Notes: generated from the sequence alone by a model not told the origin. Counted from the stretch's first letter, positions 18,988-29,225 are shown. The stretch: DNA of 64,000 nt from an uncultured Cohaesibacter sp. (GCF_963682185.1 NZ_OY821667.1:2554501-2618500); one strand, 5' to 3'. Translations and numbers: made by a program.

Positions 18988-19581
18988 ATGCGCACAGCAT
19001 CGATCACTCGTAAAACCAACGAAACCGACATCTCCCTTTCCATCAATCTGGATGGAACAGGCTCCTATACCATTGATACAGGCGTCGGCTTTCTGGACCA
19101 TATGATCGATCAATTGTCGCGCCATTCCCTGATTGATATGGAAATCAAGGCCAAAGGTGATTTGCATATCGATGCCCATCATACGGCAGAAGATATCGGC
19201 ATCGCCCTCGGGCAGGCCTTCAAACAGGCGCTCGGCGACAAAAAGGGTATTGCACGCTATGCGGACGTTCATCTGCCGATGGATGAAGTGATGACCCGCG
19301 CTGCGGTGGATGTGTCTGGCCGTCCCTTCTTTGTCTGGGATGTGACCTTCAGTCGAGACAAAGTGGGTGATTTCGACACTGAGCTGTTTGAAGAATTCTT
19401 CCATGCCTTTGCCCAGAATGCCGGTATTACGCTGCATATCGCCAATCTTTACGGCACCAACAATCATCATATTGCGGAAAGCTGCTTCAAGGCTGTTGCG
19501 CGGGTGTTGCGCATGGCAGTGGAAGTGGATCCACGTCAGGCAGATCGGGTTCCTTCAACCAAGGGAACATTGAATGGATAA
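18988..19581 (+). CDS. hisB: Imidazoleglycerol-phosphate dehydratase HisB
   Basis: A 197-residue monofunctional IGP dehydratase, the sixth step of histidine synthesis. Metal-binding blocks are [24 protein letters not shown] and, in the second half, [12 protein letters not shown]; the two halves are a duplicated fold. There is no HolPase domain, unlike the enterobacterial enzyme. AAGGAATG precedes the ATG. It heads the hisB-DUF2628-hisH-hisA-hisF-hisE group. Confidence 0.97.
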   Translation: MRTASITRKTNETDISLSINLDGTGSYTIDTGVGFLDHMIDQLSRHSLIDMEIKAKGDLHIDAHHTAEDIGIALGQAFKQALGDKKGIARYADVHLPMDEVMTRAAVDVSGRPFFVWDVTFSRDKVGDFDTELFEEFFHAFAQNAGITLHIANLYGTNNHHIAESCFKAVARVLRMAVEVDPRQADRVPSTKGTLNG

Positions 19582-19650
19582 ATCCTGCAGGTCTGAGGTG
19601 ATCTGTTCGGATAAGTCCTGCAAGGCAGGCCCTCTCACATAGGCAAGGCT

Positions 19651-20190
19651 ATGGCTTCCTACACGATCTATGAAAAACCGGGGATTTCTGTCGATCAGAC
19701 AGTCGAAAGCGCGGTTATAATTAAGAACCATTATTCAACGCTGGCCTTTTTTCTGCCGGTGCTGTGGATGCTGTTCAAGCGTTTATGGTGGGTTCTGCTC
19801 GGCTATTGCCTGTTCATGATTCCCCTTTGGTCGCTCTATGACACCCTGCCCTTATGGTCCGAGATGCTGATCAGCCTGATCATCAGTGTCTGGATCAGTG
19901 TTGAGGCCCCCAATCTGATTGGCTGGCAGCTTGAGAGAAAGGGTTATCAGGAAGTCGTGACCCTTTATGCGGAAGACCAAGAGCATTGCGAGCAGCGCTA
20001 TATTGCCTTCCGCCTTGAAGCTGCAGACAGAGCCGACAAAAAAGAAACCCCGACCCACACGCAGGCATCGCGGTCGGTGAATGATAAGGGATTGAAGCGT
20101 TTTGCAACGGCTGAACCGACCGGTAAGATATCAAATGGTCCGGTTCTTGGCCTGTTTCCAACGCCCAATTCCTCCCAGGAGACGAAATAA
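19651..20190 (+). CDS. DUF2628 membrane protein inside the his cluster
   Basis: A 179-residue protein with two or three hydrophobic segments ([32 protein letters not shown], and [13 protein letters not shown]) and a polar C-terminal tail, the DUF2628 pattern. Function is unknown. Its stop overlaps the hisH start by one base, so it is translated with the histidine genes, a position it also holds in other rhizobia. A direct role in histidine synthesis is not shown. Confidence 0.85.
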   Translation: MASYTIYEKPGISVDQTVESAVIIKNHYSTLAFFLPVLWMLFKRLWWVLLGYCLFMIPLWSLYDTLPLWSEMLISLIISVWISVEAPNLIGWQLERKGYQEVVTLYAEDQEHCEQRYIAFRLEAADRADKKETPTHTQASRSVNDKGLKRFATAEPTGKISNGPVLGLFPTPNSSQETK

Positions 20191-20840
20191 TGCGCATAGC
20201 AATCATTGACTACGGCTCGGGCAATTTATGCTCGGCAGCCAAGGCATTTGAGCGAGCTGCCAGAGAGAGCGGCTTTCAGGCTGAGGTGCTGGTGACATCG
20301 CATCCCGAAGATGTGCGCTCTGCGGATCATATCGTGTTGCCTGGCGTTGGCGCCTATGCCGACTGTCGGGCGGGGCTTGATGCGGTTGATGGCATGGTCG
20401 AAGCGCTCAACGAAGCGGTGATCAAGGGGGGAAAGCCCTTTCTTGGCATTTGCGTGGGGTTGCAGCTGTTGGCCAGCCGCGGGCTGGAATATCAAATCAC
20501 TGAAGGTTTGGGGTGGATTCCGGGCGATGTGGTGTCGCTGGAGCCTTCCGATCCGAGCCTCAAGATTCCGCATATGGGCTGGAACACCGTGGAACTGGTG
20601 AAGGACCATCCCGTCTGGGCGGGCATTCCCACCGGTCCTGATGGCTTGCATGCCTATTTCGTGCATTCCTATCACCTGAAGGCAGCCAATCCCGCGCATG
20701 TTCTGGCCACTGCCGATTATGCCGAAACGGTTACTGCCTGCGTTGGGCGCGACAATATCATCGGAACCCAGTTCCACCCGGAAAAGAGCCAGAAACTCGG
20801 CCTTTCCCTGATTTCCAACTTCCTCAAATGGAGGCCGTAA
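20190..20840 (+). CDS. hisH: Imidazole glycerol phosphate synthase glutaminase subunit HisH
   Basis: A 216-residue class I glutamine amidotransferase. The nucleophile Cys lies in [10 protein letters not shown] and the His-Glu pair in TQFHPEKSQ. It supplies ammonia to HisF through a shared tunnel. Start overlaps the DUF2628 stop by one base; its stop directly abuts the hisA ATG. Confidence 0.97.
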   Translation: MRIAIIDYGSGNLCSAAKAFERAARESGFQAEVLVTSHPEDVRSADHIVLPGVGAYADCRAGLDAVDGMVEALNEAVIKGGKPFLGICVGLQLLASRGLEYQITEGLGWIPGDVVSLEPSDPSLKIPHMGWNTVELVKDHPVWAGIPTGPDGLHAYFVHSYHLKAANPAHVLATADYAETVTACVGRDNIIGTQFHPEKSQKLGLSLISNFLKWRP

Positions 20841-21593
20841 ATGATCATTTTTCCCGCTATCGATCTGAAGGATGGTCAGTGCGTACGTCTCAAATTGGGC
20901 GATATGGATCAGGCCACGGTTTTCAACAATGATCCAGGCGATCAGGCGCGTCAGTTTCAGGATCAAGGCTTTGAATGGCTTCATGTGGTGGATTTGAACG
21001 GCGCCTTTGCTGGCAAATCGGAAAACACCGCAGCCGTTGACAGCATCCTCAAAAATACCACCAACCCGGTGCAGTTGGGGGGCGGCATTCGTGACTTGAA
21101 GGGCATCGAGCATTGGCTTGAAAAAGGCATCACGCGTGTGATTCTGGGTACCGTTGCCGTGCGTGACCCGCAGTTGGTCAAAGAGGCCTGCAAAGCATTT
21201 CCGGGGCGTATCGCCGTGGGGATTGATGCCAAGGGTGGCAAGGTTGCTGTTGAAGGTTGGGCCGAAACTTCTGAGCTGACCACGGTTGATTTGGCCAAAC
21301 AGTTCGAGGATGCCGGTGTTGCCGCTATTATCTACACCGATATTGATCGCGATGGCATCCTGAAAGGGCTCAACATCCCATCGACGCTGGAATTGGCCAA
21401 TGCAACCTCCATTCCGGTCATCGCATCGGGCGGCCTGGCATCCATCGAAGATGTCAAACGCCTGTTGCAGCCTGATTGCGCCATTCTGGAAGGTGCGATC
21501 ACAGGGCGTGCCTTGTATGATGGACGCCTTGATCCGAACGAGGCCCTTGGCTTGATTGCCGCTGCCAAAGCTGCTGGAGAGAAAGAATGCTGA
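20841..21593 (+). CDS. hisA: ProFAR isomerase HisA
   Basis: A 250-residue TIM barrel. [15 protein letters not shown] (Asp8) at the N-terminus and [11 protein letters not shown] in the second half carry the two catalytic Asp residues. It isomerises ProFAR to PRFAR, the substrate of HisHF. It starts directly after the hisH stop and overlaps hisF by 7 bp. Confidence 0.97.
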   Translation: MIIFPAIDLKDGQCVRLKLGDMDQATVFNNDPGDQARQFQDQGFEWLHVVDLNGAFAGKSENTAAVDSILKNTTNPVQLGGGIRDLKGIEHWLEKGITRVILGTVAVRDPQLVKEACKAFPGRIAVGIDAKGGKVAVEGWAETSELTTVDLAKQFEDAGVAAIIYTDIDRDGILKGLNIPSTLELANATSIPVIASGGLASIEDVKRLLQPDCAILEGAITGRALYDGRLDPNEALGLIAAAKAAGEKEC

Positions 21594-22369
21594 AAGCCCG
21601 TGTCATTCCCTGCCTTGATGTCAAGGACGGCCGTGTCGTCAAGGGCGTCAATTTCGTTGATCTGAAGGATGCAGGCGATCCGGTGGAAAGCGCCAAGGCC
21701 TATGATGCCGCCGGTGCCGACGAGCTTTGTTTCCTCGATATCACCGCCAGTCACGAAAATCGCGGCACCATTCTTGATGTGGTCCGCCGCACCGCCGAAG
21801 AATGCTTCATGCCGGTGACTGTCGGTGGCGGTATCCGTACGACGGACAATATCCGCGATCTGTTAAAGGCAGGCGCGGACAAGGTGTCGATCAACACCGC
21901 TGCAGTGCTGCGTCGTGAATTCATCAAGGAAGCCTCGGAGAAATTCGGCGCACAATGCATTGTGGCCTCCGTGGATGCCAAGCGTGTCTCCAAGGAAGGT
22001 GAGCCCCTTAAATGGGAGATCTTCACCCATGGTGGCCGTACGCCAACCGGTATCGATGCCATTGAATATGCGCAGGAAGTGGTTGATCTCGGGGCTGGCG
22101 AAATCCTGCTCACTTCTATGGATCGGGATGGTACCAAGATTGGTTTCGATATCGATCTGACCCGCAAGATTGCCGATATGCTGACGGTTCCGGTGATTGC
22201 GTCTGGCGGTGTCGGCACGCTTGATCATCTGGTTGAAGGCGTGCGCGATGGCCATGCCACGGCTGTTCTAGCCGCCTCCATTTTCCATTTTGGCGAATAT
22301 TCCATTCAGGAAGCCAAGGACTATATGGTCAAGGCAGGCATCCCCATGCGGATGGACCTCAACAAATAG
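21587..22369 (+). CDS. hisF: Imidazole glycerol phosphate synthase cyclase subunit HisF
   Basis: A 260-residue TIM barrel related to HisA. Catalytic Asp residues lie in [15 protein letters not shown] (about residue 11) and ASVDAKRV (about 130). With HisH it makes IGP and AICAR. The AGAAAG before its ATG is inside the hisA end, with a 7-bp overlap. Confidence 0.97.
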   Translation: MLKARVIPCLDVKDGRVVKGVNFVDLKDAGDPVESAKAYDAAGADELCFLDITASHENRGTILDVVRRTAEECFMPVTVGGGIRTTDNIRDLLKAGADKVSINTAAVLRREFIKEASEKFGAQCIVASVDAKRVSKEGEPLKWEIFTHGGRTPTGIDAIEYAQEVVDLGAGEILLTSMDRDGTKIGFDIDLTRKIADMLTVPVIASGGVGTLDHLVEGVRDGHATAVLAASIFHFGEYSIQEAKDYMVKAGIPMRMDLNK

Positions 22370-22411
22370 GCCCGGCCATCAATCCGGGTCTGATGCCCGG
22401 AAACTAATAAA

Positions 22412-22446
22412 AAGGCTTGCCTCCCCGAGAGGCGAGCTTTCCTTTG
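22412..22446 (+). terminator. Hairpin between hisF and hisE
   Basis: GCTTGCCTC (22415-22423) pairs with GAGGCGAGC (22429-22437) with one G-U, followed by TTTCCTTT. A second hairpin, CCGGG with CCCGG (22384-22400), stands just before it. This may be a partial terminator that lowers hisE output. Confidence 0.55.
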
Positions 22447-22465
22447 CAGGAAAGGGACATACCCC

Positions 22466-22789
22466 GTGACACAATTCTCGCTCACTGATCTTGAAGCCAT
22501 CATCGACAAACGCGCCGGATCGGAAGACAAGAAATCCTACACCCGCAAGCTGATCGGCAAGGGCGTTGGCAAATGCGCCCAGAAGATGGGTGAGGAAGCC
22601 GTGGAAGCCGTGATCGCCGCCGTTGAGGGAGACAAACAGGAGCTGACCTCAGAGACAGCTGACCTGCTCTACCATCTCCTGGTGGTGCTGAAGATCTCCA
22701 ATGTGCCACTTTCTGATGTTATGGATGAATTGGCGAGCCGTACCGGCCAGACGGGTCTTGAGGAGAAAGCATCGCGTCCGGCGGACTAA
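22466..22789 (+). CDS. hisE: Phosphoribosyl-ATP diphosphatase HisE
   Basis: A 107-residue all-alpha NTP pyrophosphohydrolase. [13 protein letters not shown] and [11 protein letters not shown] carry the Glu/Asp metal ligands. It removes pyrophosphate from PR-ATP, the second step of the pathway. The start is GTG. No HisI domain is fused. It is 96 bp after hisF, beyond a hairpin, and coaA follows after 228 bp in the same direction. Confidence 0.95.
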   Translation: MTQFSLTDLEAIIDKRAGSEDKKSYTRKLIGKGVGKCAQKMGEEAVEAVIAAVEGDKQELTSETADLLYHLLVVLKISNVPLSDVMDELASRTGQTGLEEKASRPAD

Positions 22790-23017
22790 AGTCTACTGGA
22801 ATGAGCCTTTTTGCGGGTTCGCAGATGCAAAAAAGCCTGTAGAGATTGAGCTTGATCAAGCCGTTGGCAAGATTCACTCGCTAGGGTGCGCGCGCTTGCC
22901 CCGCGCAGTTTTCCGGTATCGGAGCAAAACACCAGTAAGCGTGTGCAGGATCGGGCTAAAGGAGCGTGCAACTCGAAATCGACAGCCAGTCGATCAAAAA
23001 GGCTCCGAGGATTTACA

Positions 23018-23971
23018 ATGAAGCAAACGGTAGACCGGCAACTGTCCCCATACAGGGTTTTTTCCAGCGACGAATGGGCGACATTGCGCGCCGATACGCC
23101 CCTCACCCTGACACGTTCCGACCTTGAGAAAATCAAGAGTCTGAATGATCCGATTTCCCTTCAGGAAGTCGAGGAAATCTACCTGCCGCTGTCCAGACTG
23201 CTTAGCTATTATGTTGAGTTTGCCAAGGGCCTGAACAACGCGACACAGCATTTCCTTGGGACCAATGAACCCAAGACCCCCTTTATCATCGGCATTGCCG
23301 GTTCGGTTTCGGTGGGCAAGTCGACCACAGCGCGTCTGCTTCAGACGCTGCTCAGCCGCTGGCCTGCAAGCCCGAAGGTGGATCTGGTAACGACTGACGG
23401 CTTTTTGCTGCCCAACGCAGTGCTGGAAGCCGAAGGCCTGATGCGTCGCAAGGGCTTTCCCGAAAGCTATGACCGCACAGCCCTGATCGAATTCCTGACC
23501 GACATCAAGGCGGGCAAACGCAATGTGCGTGCTCCGGTCTATTCCCACTTCTATTATGATGTGATGTCGACCGAGGCCCAGATCGTTGATCAACCCGACA
23601 TCCTGATCCTTGAAGGGCTGAATGTGCTGCAGACCAGCATTTTGCCCACTGACGCCAAGGATATACCCTTCGTCTCTGACTTTTTCGATTTCTCGGTCTA
23701 TATCGATGCGGATGAAGACATGCTGCACCAGTGGTATCTGGATCGATTCTTGCGCTTGCGCGAGACCGCCTTTCGGGATCCCGGTTCCTATTTCCACCGT
23801 TACTCCCTGATTGAGGAAGAAGAGGCGCTCCAGATTGCCAAGGATTTGTGGCGCTCGATCAACCTGGTGAACCTGCGTGAAAATATCTTCCCCACCCGCC
23901 CTCGTGCCGATCTTGTGTTGCGCAAGGAAGATGGCCACGCGATCACCACAGTCATGCTCAGAAAGCTCTGA
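23018..23971 (+). CDS. coaA: Type I pantothenate kinase CoaA
   Basis: The ATG at 23018 ([15 protein letters not shown]) gives 317 residues, normal for the prokaryotic type I enzyme; a longer in-frame start at 22886 adds unlike basic residues. P-loop [23 protein letters not shown] and the RKGFPESYD block are all present. It phosphorylates pantothenate, the first and regulated step of CoA synthesis. It follows hisE as in other rhizobia. A strong terminator comes next. Confidence 0.97.
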   Translation: MKQTVDRQLSPYRVFSSDEWATLRADTPLTLTRSDLEKIKSLNDPISLQEVEEIYLPLSRLLSYYVEFAKGLNNATQHFLGTNEPKTPFIIGIAGSVSVGKSTTARLLQTLLSRWPASPKVDLVTTDGFLLPNAVLEAEGLMRRKGFPESYDRTALIEFLTDIKAGKRNVRAPVYSHFYYDVMSTEAQIVDQPDILILEGLNVLQTSILPTDAKDIPFVSDFFDFSVYIDADEDMLHQWYLDRFLRLRETAFRDPGSYFHRYSLIEEEEALQIAKDLWRSINLVNLRENIFPTRPRADLVLRKEDGHAITTVMLRKL

Positions 23972-24000
23972 GCAGCAGGGTTCAGGCAATGGATAAAAGA

Positions 24001-24026
24001 AAAGGCAGCCTCAAGAGCTGCCTTTT
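24001..24026 (+). terminator. Terminator after coaA
   Basis: AAAGGCAGC pairs with GCTGCCTTT across CTCAAGA, followed by T residues; A-rich on the left, so it may also work for the converging kinase gene. Confidence 0.9.
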
Positions 24027-24082
24027 TCATGGAAATCTCGTCTTTTCACCTGCTTAGAAAGCGGCGATTACAGCCCTTGGCT

Positions 24083-25081
24083 TTAAAGCAATCGCGCCTG
24101 ATCAGCCGCCTGTTTCAGGTCATGTTCTGGCCTTGGGCCGACATGTTGAATAACTTCCGAAGCACAGAAATTCCCCAGCAAGGCACATTTCTCAAGGCTC
24201 ATTTCCTGAGACAGGCCATAAAGGAAGCCCGAGGCATATAGATCGCCGGCTCCTGTGGTATCCACCAGCTCACGAATGGCACAGGCCGGTGCATGGTGGG
24301 TCTGATTGCCAGAAATGGCAACCGAACCTTCAGATCCCAGCGTGACGGCTGACAGCGTGGTATCGCGGCGCAGCGCATTGAGCGCGGTTGCCCGGTCTGC
24401 CGTTTGATAAAGCGCCTTGGCTTCGGATTCATTGGCGAAAACAATATCAACCTGACCGGTCTGCATCAGCTCGAGGAATTCCTCACGGAAGCGATCAACG
24501 CAGAAACTGTCTGACAGAGTGATGGAAACCTTCCGACCAGCTGCATGGGCAACCTTGGCTGCCTTCCGGAAGGCATTCTTGGCGTTTTCCTTGTCCCACA
24601 AATAGCCTTCCATATAGAGGATGCCGGAGTCCTGAACCACTTGTTCGTCGATATCCTGCTCGGTCAGCTCGCTGCAAGCACCCAGATAGGTGTTCATGGT
24701 GCGCTCGCCATCGGGCGAAATGAGCACCATGCAGCGCGCGGTGGGATTGCCGCCGACCAGAGGCTTGGTGTCAAAATGCGCACCCAGCGAACGCATGTCA
24801 TGGCCAAAGATTTCGCCGAGCTGATCATCGGCCACCTTGCCGAAATAGGCAGCCTTGCCACCAAGGCTGGTCAGACCGAAAACCGTATTGCCTGCACTGC
24901 CGCCCGAAGACTCGATACCGGCACCCATTTTGGCATAGAGATATTCGGCGCGTTCGGTATCGATCAGATTCATGGAGCCTTTGTGCAGTTCTTCGGCAAC
25001 CAGAAAGTCATCTTCAACGCGGGCAAGCACATCAACGATGGCGTTGCCGATCCCCAGAACATCAAAACGTGGTGCAGTCAT
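24083..25081 (-). CDS. PfkB-family sugar kinase, probably adenosine kinase
   Basis: A 332-residue ribokinase-fold enzyme. FDVLGIGNAIVDVLA at the N-terminus, SGGSAGNTVFGLTSLGG for substrate binding and DTTGAGDLYASGF with the catalytic Asp near the C-terminus are all visible. Rhizobial proteins of this type are adenosine kinases, making AMP from adenosine; sugar kinase activity cannot be excluded. It converges with coaA across the terminator and is divergent from the CysZ-like gene. Confidence 0.85.
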   Translation of the reverse strand: MTAPRFDVLGIGNAIVDVLARVEDDFLVAEELHKGSMNLIDTERAEYLYAKMGAGIESSGGSAGNTVFGLTSLGGKAAYFGKVADDQLGEIFGHDMRSLGAHFDTKPLVGGNPTARCMVLISPDGERTMNTYLGACSELTEQDIDEQVVQDSGILYMEGYLWDKENAKNAFRKAAKVAHAAGRKVSITLSDSFCVDRFREEFLELMQTGQVDIVFANESEAKALYQTADRATALNALRRDTTLSAVTLGSEGSVAISGNQTHHAPACAIRELVDTTGAGDLYASGFLYGLSQEMSLEKCALLGNFCASEVIQHVGPRPEHDLKQAADQARLL

Positions 25082-25307
25082 CTCTTACTCCCGCCATGGT
25101 CTTTTACGGTTACACAAGCGGGCTGTGACCCACTGGTGCTGTCCGAAAAAGCTGGCGTATTCCTGATTGGTAAAAAGCTGGACGCAGTATAGGAAGACAA
25201 AGCGTCATGGCAACCGGCAAATCGGCCGAATTCCCCTTGCACAAGCGCTTATGCCCGCCTATGTGAAGCAGGAAACTGCACAAAACCCTTTTAAAGAGAA
25301 CCCAATC

Positions 25308-26006
25308 ATGTTGTCTCCGGCCATTCTGGCGCTCAATCAGCTTTTCTCCAAACCCTTCCGCTCGGTACTCTGGAAGATGTTGGGCATCACCCTTCTGTTG
25401 CTGCTTCTGGTCGGCATCGGCATGCAAGCGGGTCTGGAATATCTCTTGAGCATGGAATCTTTCCTGCCTGGTTGGGCGGAAACAGGAGCCAGCATTCTGG
25501 CGGGCCTTGGGCTGTTTTTCGGGCTTGGCTTTCTCATCATCCCCGTATCGGCCGTCGTCGCGGGGCTCTATCTTGATGAGGTCAGCTATATCGTTGAGAG
25601 CACTTACTATCCCCATGAAGCCCATGGTCGGGACTTGCCGATGATTGATGCCATCGTGCAGACGATCCGCTTCCTCGGGGTCGTGATTGGCGTCAACCTG
25701 TTGGTGCTGATCCTCATCCCGTTTCTCGGGCTCGGGGTGCCTCTATTCTTCGTTGCCAACGGCTATTTGCTTGGGAGGGAATATTTCGAGCAGGCGGCCC
25801 TGCGCTTTCGCTCTCGTGAGCAAGTCAAGGAGCTGCGTTCTCGCCACGGGGCGAAGATCTTCTTGTCGGGCCTGCTGATTTCACTGTTTGTTGTGGTGCC
25901 CTTCCTCAACCTTCTGACACCTCTGTTTGCGACCGCCTTCATGGTGCATGTCCACAAATGGGTGTCAGGCTCGAAACCCTCACGCATTGAAAGCCCGACT
26001 ACTTGA
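25308..26006 (+). CDS. EI24/CysZ-family membrane protein
   Basis: The ATG at 25308 (MLSPAILALNQLFSKPFRS) gives 232 residues with four to six hydrophobic segments and the EI24/CysZ pattern, including PLFFVANGYLLGREYFEQAALRF. CysZ proteins transport sulfate in enterobacteria; rhizobial members are annotated only by similarity. A longer reading frame from 25167 adds 47 polar residues and is unlikely. It is divergent from the adenosine kinase gene with 226 bp between them. Confidence 0.8.
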   Translation: MLSPAILALNQLFSKPFRSVLWKMLGITLLLLLLVGIGMQAGLEYLLSMESFLPGWAETGASILAGLGLFFGLGFLIIPVSAVVAGLYLDEVSYIVESTYYPHEAHGRDLPMIDAIVQTIRFLGVVIGVNLLVLILIPFLGLGVPLFFVANGYLLGREYFEQAALRFRSREQVKELRSRHGAKIFLSGLLISLFVVVPFLNLLTPLFATAFMVHVHKWVSGSKPSRIESPTT

Positions 26007-26010
26007 GCCG

Positions 26011-26667
26011 CTAATCCCGAAAGAGAATCCTAATGTGCTTCACGGTGCTTTGGGCAAGCTTTGAGTAGAGTTGCACAAAGTAGCCAACCAGCAAGGCAGC
26101 GATTATTGTGCCTTCTCGTATGCCGACCAGCTTATGGATCAGTAGGAAAGAGCTCAGAATTCCGATTAGGACCATTGAGCTGTCGAACCCGATTTTTGTT
26201 TTGCCAAAATTTTTCTCGAAGGTGTTTGCGATAGCAAGGATTAGCCCATCGCCAGGGATATAGGTTACATGCATGGTAACCACCAGATAGATCCCGAAAG
26301 ACATGATAAGGCAACTGGCGAGAAAGTAGGCTATCTGAGATGGATAGCTGACAGGATTGATGTCCTGCACCAAATAGAGCGAAAAGTCGATGAAATAGCC
26401 CAGAATGCTGACGGCCAAAACCTGCGTGAGCTGAAAGGGAGGAAATTTCCGACCTAAAATCAGGATTTGCATCAGTAGAAAAATGCAGTTCATGGCAATG
26501 GTCAGCTGGCCAAGGCTGAGAGGAAGATACTGGCTGTAAACGAATGGGATACAGGAGATAGGCGTGACACCCAGATCCGCTTTTACGGACAGGGATATGC
26601 CCAAAGCCATCAAGAAAAGGCCTATGATGAACAATGGCACATTCTGAAAATTGATCTTGTTATGCAT
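26011..26667 (-). CDS. YczE/YyaS/YitT-family membrane protein
   Basis: A 218-residue protein with five or six membrane segments. The opening FIIGLFLMALGISLSVKADLGVTPISC and the later HVTYIPGDGLILAIANTF match the YczE-like integral membrane family (DUF6198). Transport substrate unknown. It overlaps the upstream MarR gene by 8 bp, so the two are one operon behind the double palindrome at 27138-27176. Export of a small toxic molecule sensed by the MarR protein is a reasonable but unproven idea. Confidence 0.8.
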   Translation of the reverse strand: MHNKINFQNVPLFIIGLFLMALGISLSVKADLGVTPISCIPFVYSQYLPLSLGQLTIAMNCIFLLMQILILGRKFPPFQLTQVLAVSILGYFIDFSLYLVQDINPVSYPSQIAYFLASCLIMSFGIYLVVTMHVTYIPGDGLILAIANTFEKNFGKTKIGFDSSMVLIGILSSFLLIHKLVGIREGTIIAALLVGYFVQLYSKLAQSTVKHIRILFRD

Positions 26668-27121
26668 TCAAGTTCTTCTTTTTCTTATTGCGCATGTTAT
26701 CGATCATTCGATCGAGCTGGCTTGAGAATTGCTCTCTTTCTTCCTCACTGAACCCATCAAACAGAGTGTCTATCTGCTGTTGCAAAATCGTGAGAATGTC
26801 TGCCTGAAGTGCGATACTTTTTTGGGTTGGGTTGATGAGTTTGCAACGCTTGTCTTTGGGATCGTCTTCGCGAATAATCAAACCATTCTTTTCCAATATC
26901 TGCATTGCCCGAGTCGTTGCCGCGCGATCGATAGATAAGGCTTGGGTTATTTCTTCCTGAATAACTGTCCCTCTACTTAGAATTTCCATTAGAAAGGGAA
27001 AGCTCCCTTGCATAATTCCCATCTGGCTCAAAGGCGCGCTAAGGCGATTGAGATTAAGGCGATGCAGTATGGAAATTTTGCGAATTGGAGAGCCGCGTTC
27101 GAAATCGTCAATGGAAGTCAT
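26660..27121 (-). CDS. MarR-family regulator
   Basis: A 153-residue winged-helix protein. The recognition region (EEITQALSIDRAATTRAMQILEKNGLIIRE, about 57-86) and wing (DDPKDKRCKLINPT) are typical MarR. The C-terminal helix for dimer formation ends in KKKKN. It heads an operon with the YczE-like protein (8-bp overlap). Two identical TTGACATGTCAA palindromes lie 18-55 bp upstream of its ATG, so it very likely represses itself and its partner. Confidence 0.9.
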   Translation of the reverse strand: MTSIDDFERGSPIRKISILHRLNLNRLSAPLSQMGIMQGSFPFLMEILSRGTVIQEEITQALSIDRAATTRAMQILEKNGLIIREDDPKDKRCKLINPTQKSIALQADILTILQQQIDTLFDGFSEEEREQFSSQLDRMIDNMRNKKKKNLNA

Positions 27122-27137
27122 GGAAAAGCCCTAGATT

Positions 27138-27176
27138 GTTGACATGTCAATAATCTTATTTTGTTGACATGTCAAC
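27138..27176. promoter_or_regulatory. Double palindromic operator of the MarR operon
   Basis: TTGACATGTCAA occurs exactly twice (27139-27150 and 27164-27175), a perfect 12-bp palindrome; the right copy extends to 14 bp (GTTGACATGTCAAC). Centres are 25 bp apart. They lie just upstream of the MarR start, where the promoter must be. Confidence 0.85.
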
Positions 27177-27290
27177 TAAATCCGTAACTTCAAATAGACA
27201 CACAGCCATGAGTTCCTCGCAAAAACCGGAACTCAAATGATATCTTTTGATCAAAATTAAAGGCGACCAATGCCAAAAGGCATTTCAGCT

Positions 27291-28121
27291 TCAAGCGCCG
27301 AATTCTCCGGTTTTGTCGGGTGTGCTTTGCTTATTTTCGTAAGAATCCAGTTCCACAATGGGCGCGGGCACTGAATAGGTCTTTTCCTTGTAGCGGCAGA
27401 GATCGGCAACAATACATTTCTGGCAATCGGGCTTGCGCGCCTTGCAGACATAACGTCCGTGCAGGATGAGCCAGTGATGGGAATGACGCACATAGGGCTC
27501 AGGGATTACATGTTCGAGCGCTATTTCCACCTCTTCCACGGTCTTGCCCGGTGCCAGCTCCAGTCGGTTGGAAAGGCGGAAGATGTGAGTGTCGACGGCA
27601 ATGGTCGGCTGGCCGAAAAAGATATTGAGCACCACATTGGCGGTCTTGCGACCAACACCGGGAAGACTGACCAACGCATCCCGATCTGCGGGAACTTCGC
27701 CACCAAATTCATCAATCAGCTTCTGGCTGAGCAGAATGACATTCTTGGCCTTGTTGCGATAAAGCCCGATGGTCTTGATGTAGCTTTCCACGGCTTCCTG
27801 CCCCAGAGCCACCATCTTCTCGGGTGTGTCAGCCACAGCGAACAGCGGGCCTGTGGCCTTGTTGACGCCCACGTCGGTGGCTTGAGCGGAGAGAACCACA
27901 GCCACCAGCAGCGTATAGGCACTGGAATAATCCAATTCACCGCGCGGATTGGGCCGTTGCTTTGAAAAGCGGGCAAACAGCTCCTCGATATCCTCTTTGG
28001 GCATCTTGCTCCATTTGCGCCGACGCACGGGCTTTTTTGCTTTCGCGCTTGCTGCTCGGGTCTTTTTTGGCTTGCCTTTGGAAGCGGCGGTTTCTTTTTC
28101 GCTCACAATGGTCCCCTTCAT
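27291..28121 (-). CDS. nth: Endonuclease III (DNA glycosylase/AP lyase) Nth
   Basis: About 276 residues. The HhH motif LPGVGRKTANV carries the catalytic Lys and VDTHIFR the catalytic Asp. The C-terminal 4Fe-4S cluster is C-x6-C-x2-C-x5-C (CKARKPDCQKC then C). It removes oxidised pyrimidines from DNA. A Lys/Arg/Ala-rich N-terminal tail of about 40 residues precedes the core. The start is uncertain: ATG at 28121, or a GTG six codons later after AAGGGG. Confidence 0.93.
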   Translation of the reverse strand: MKGTIVSEKETAASKGKPKKTRAASAKAKKPVRRRKWSKMPKEDIEELFARFSKQRPNPRGELDYSSAYTLLVAVVLSAQATDVGVNKATGPLFAVADTPEKMVALGQEAVESYIKTIGLYRNKAKNVILLSQKLIDEFGGEVPADRDALVSLPGVGRKTANVVLNIFFGQPTIAVDTHIFRLSNRLELAPGKTVEEVEIALEHVIPEPYVRHSHHWLILHGRYVCKARKPDCQKCIVADLCRYKEKTYSVPAPIVELDSYENKQSTPDKTGEFGA

Positions 28122-28280
28122 GCTCAATTCCGGCAGTCAGTCCCCTGCCCTTGCGTCTTCTTCTGTCTTTATCCGATTCTTCATGCCGGCTGACAAGAGA
28201 CAAGTGCAAAGCAAGTTTCGGGTGGTTGAAACCGCCTGCACCGAGTAGCATCCTTGGAAATGCGATTTCGGGATGACATC

Positions 28281-29225
28281 ATGACGCCAAAAGTAAAACC
28301 GCTCATACATTTGCCACTGGACGGCGATTGCCCCATCGTGACCGATGTCCAGACGAGCAAGGAAGACAAGCAGGAAGCCTTGCGGGATTATGACACCATT
28401 CGCCGCTCGATCGAGTATCTGACGGACCATTGGCGCGAACAACCCAGTCTCGAACGCCTGTCTGATCATATCGGCCTGTCACCCCATCATCTGCAGCGGC
28501 TGTTTACCCGCTGGACCGGAGGGCTTTCACCCAAGGGCTTCATTCAGGCCGTGACCTTGGATAATGCCAAGAAAATTCTAGATCAGTCCGCATCCGTAAT
28601 GGAAGCCTCCTTCGAGGTCGGATTGTCCGGATCATCCCGCCTGCATGATCTGTTTGTCACGCATGAAGCGATCACCCCGGGCGCCTACAAGGCCAAGGGC
28701 GAGGGGCTCACCATTCTGTTTGGCTTCCACCCAAGCCCCTTTGGCAAGGCTCTGGTGATGGTTACGGACCATGGTCTGGCCGGCCTTGCCTTCGCCGATA
28801 AGGGCGATGAGCAGGCCGCGCTTTCAGACATGTATAGCCGTTGGCCACGGGCCAACTATTTGCAGGATGACGAGGCAACGCGCCCCTTTGCCACCCACAT
28901 CTTCAACCCTCACGCATGGCAGCAGGAGCAACCTCTGCGCATCACCCTGATTGGAACCGATTTCGAAGTGCGGGTCTGGGAGATGTTGCTCAAGATTCCC
29001 TTGGGCAACATGACGACCTATTCCACCATTGCACGCCATATGGGCAAGCCCAAGGCCGCCCGGGCGGTGGGCTCTGCGGTTGGTCGCAACCCGATTTCCT
29101 TTGTCGTGCCCTGCCATCGTGTGGTGGGCAAAGGGGGTTCCATCTGCGGCTATCACTGGGGCCTCACGCGCAAGCGGGCAATCCTTGGCTGGGAACAGGG
29201 CCATTTGGGTGGCAATGATACTTAG
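28281..29225 (+). CDS. AraC-type HTH / O6-methylguanine-DNA methyltransferase fusion (Ada-like, no AdaA domain)
   Basis: About 314 residues. An N-terminal AraC HTH (IEYLTDHWREQPSLERLSDH... LSPHHLQRLF) is fused to an Ogt-type domain with FEVRVWEMLLKIP, TTYSTIAR and the active-site PCHRV (Cys278). It repairs O6-methylguanine by taking the methyl onto that Cys. The Cys-rich zinc domain that senses methylphosphotriesters in E. coli Ada is missing. Starts at 28260 (ATG) and 28254 (TTG) are also open. Divergent from nth. Confidence 0.9.
   Translation: MTPKVKPLIHLPLDGDCPIVTDVQTSKEDKQEALRDYDTIRRSIEYLTDHWREQPSLERLSDHIGLSPHHLQRLFTRWTGGLSPKGFIQAVTLDNAKKILDQSASVMEASFEVGLSGSSRLHDLFVTHEAITPGAYKAKGEGLTILFGFHPSPFGKALVMVTDHGLAGLAFADKGDEQAALSDMYSRWPRANYLQDDEATRPFATHIFNPHAWQQEQPLRITLIGTDFEVRVWEMLLKIPLGNMTTYSTIARHMGKPKAARAVGSAVGRNPISFVVPCHRVVGKGGSICGYHWGLTRKRAILGWEQGHLGGNDT

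Noticed and set aside
22886-23017. A longer CoaA from 22886.
   Set aside because: The extension is basic and unlike CoaA; the ATG at 23018 gives the family length.
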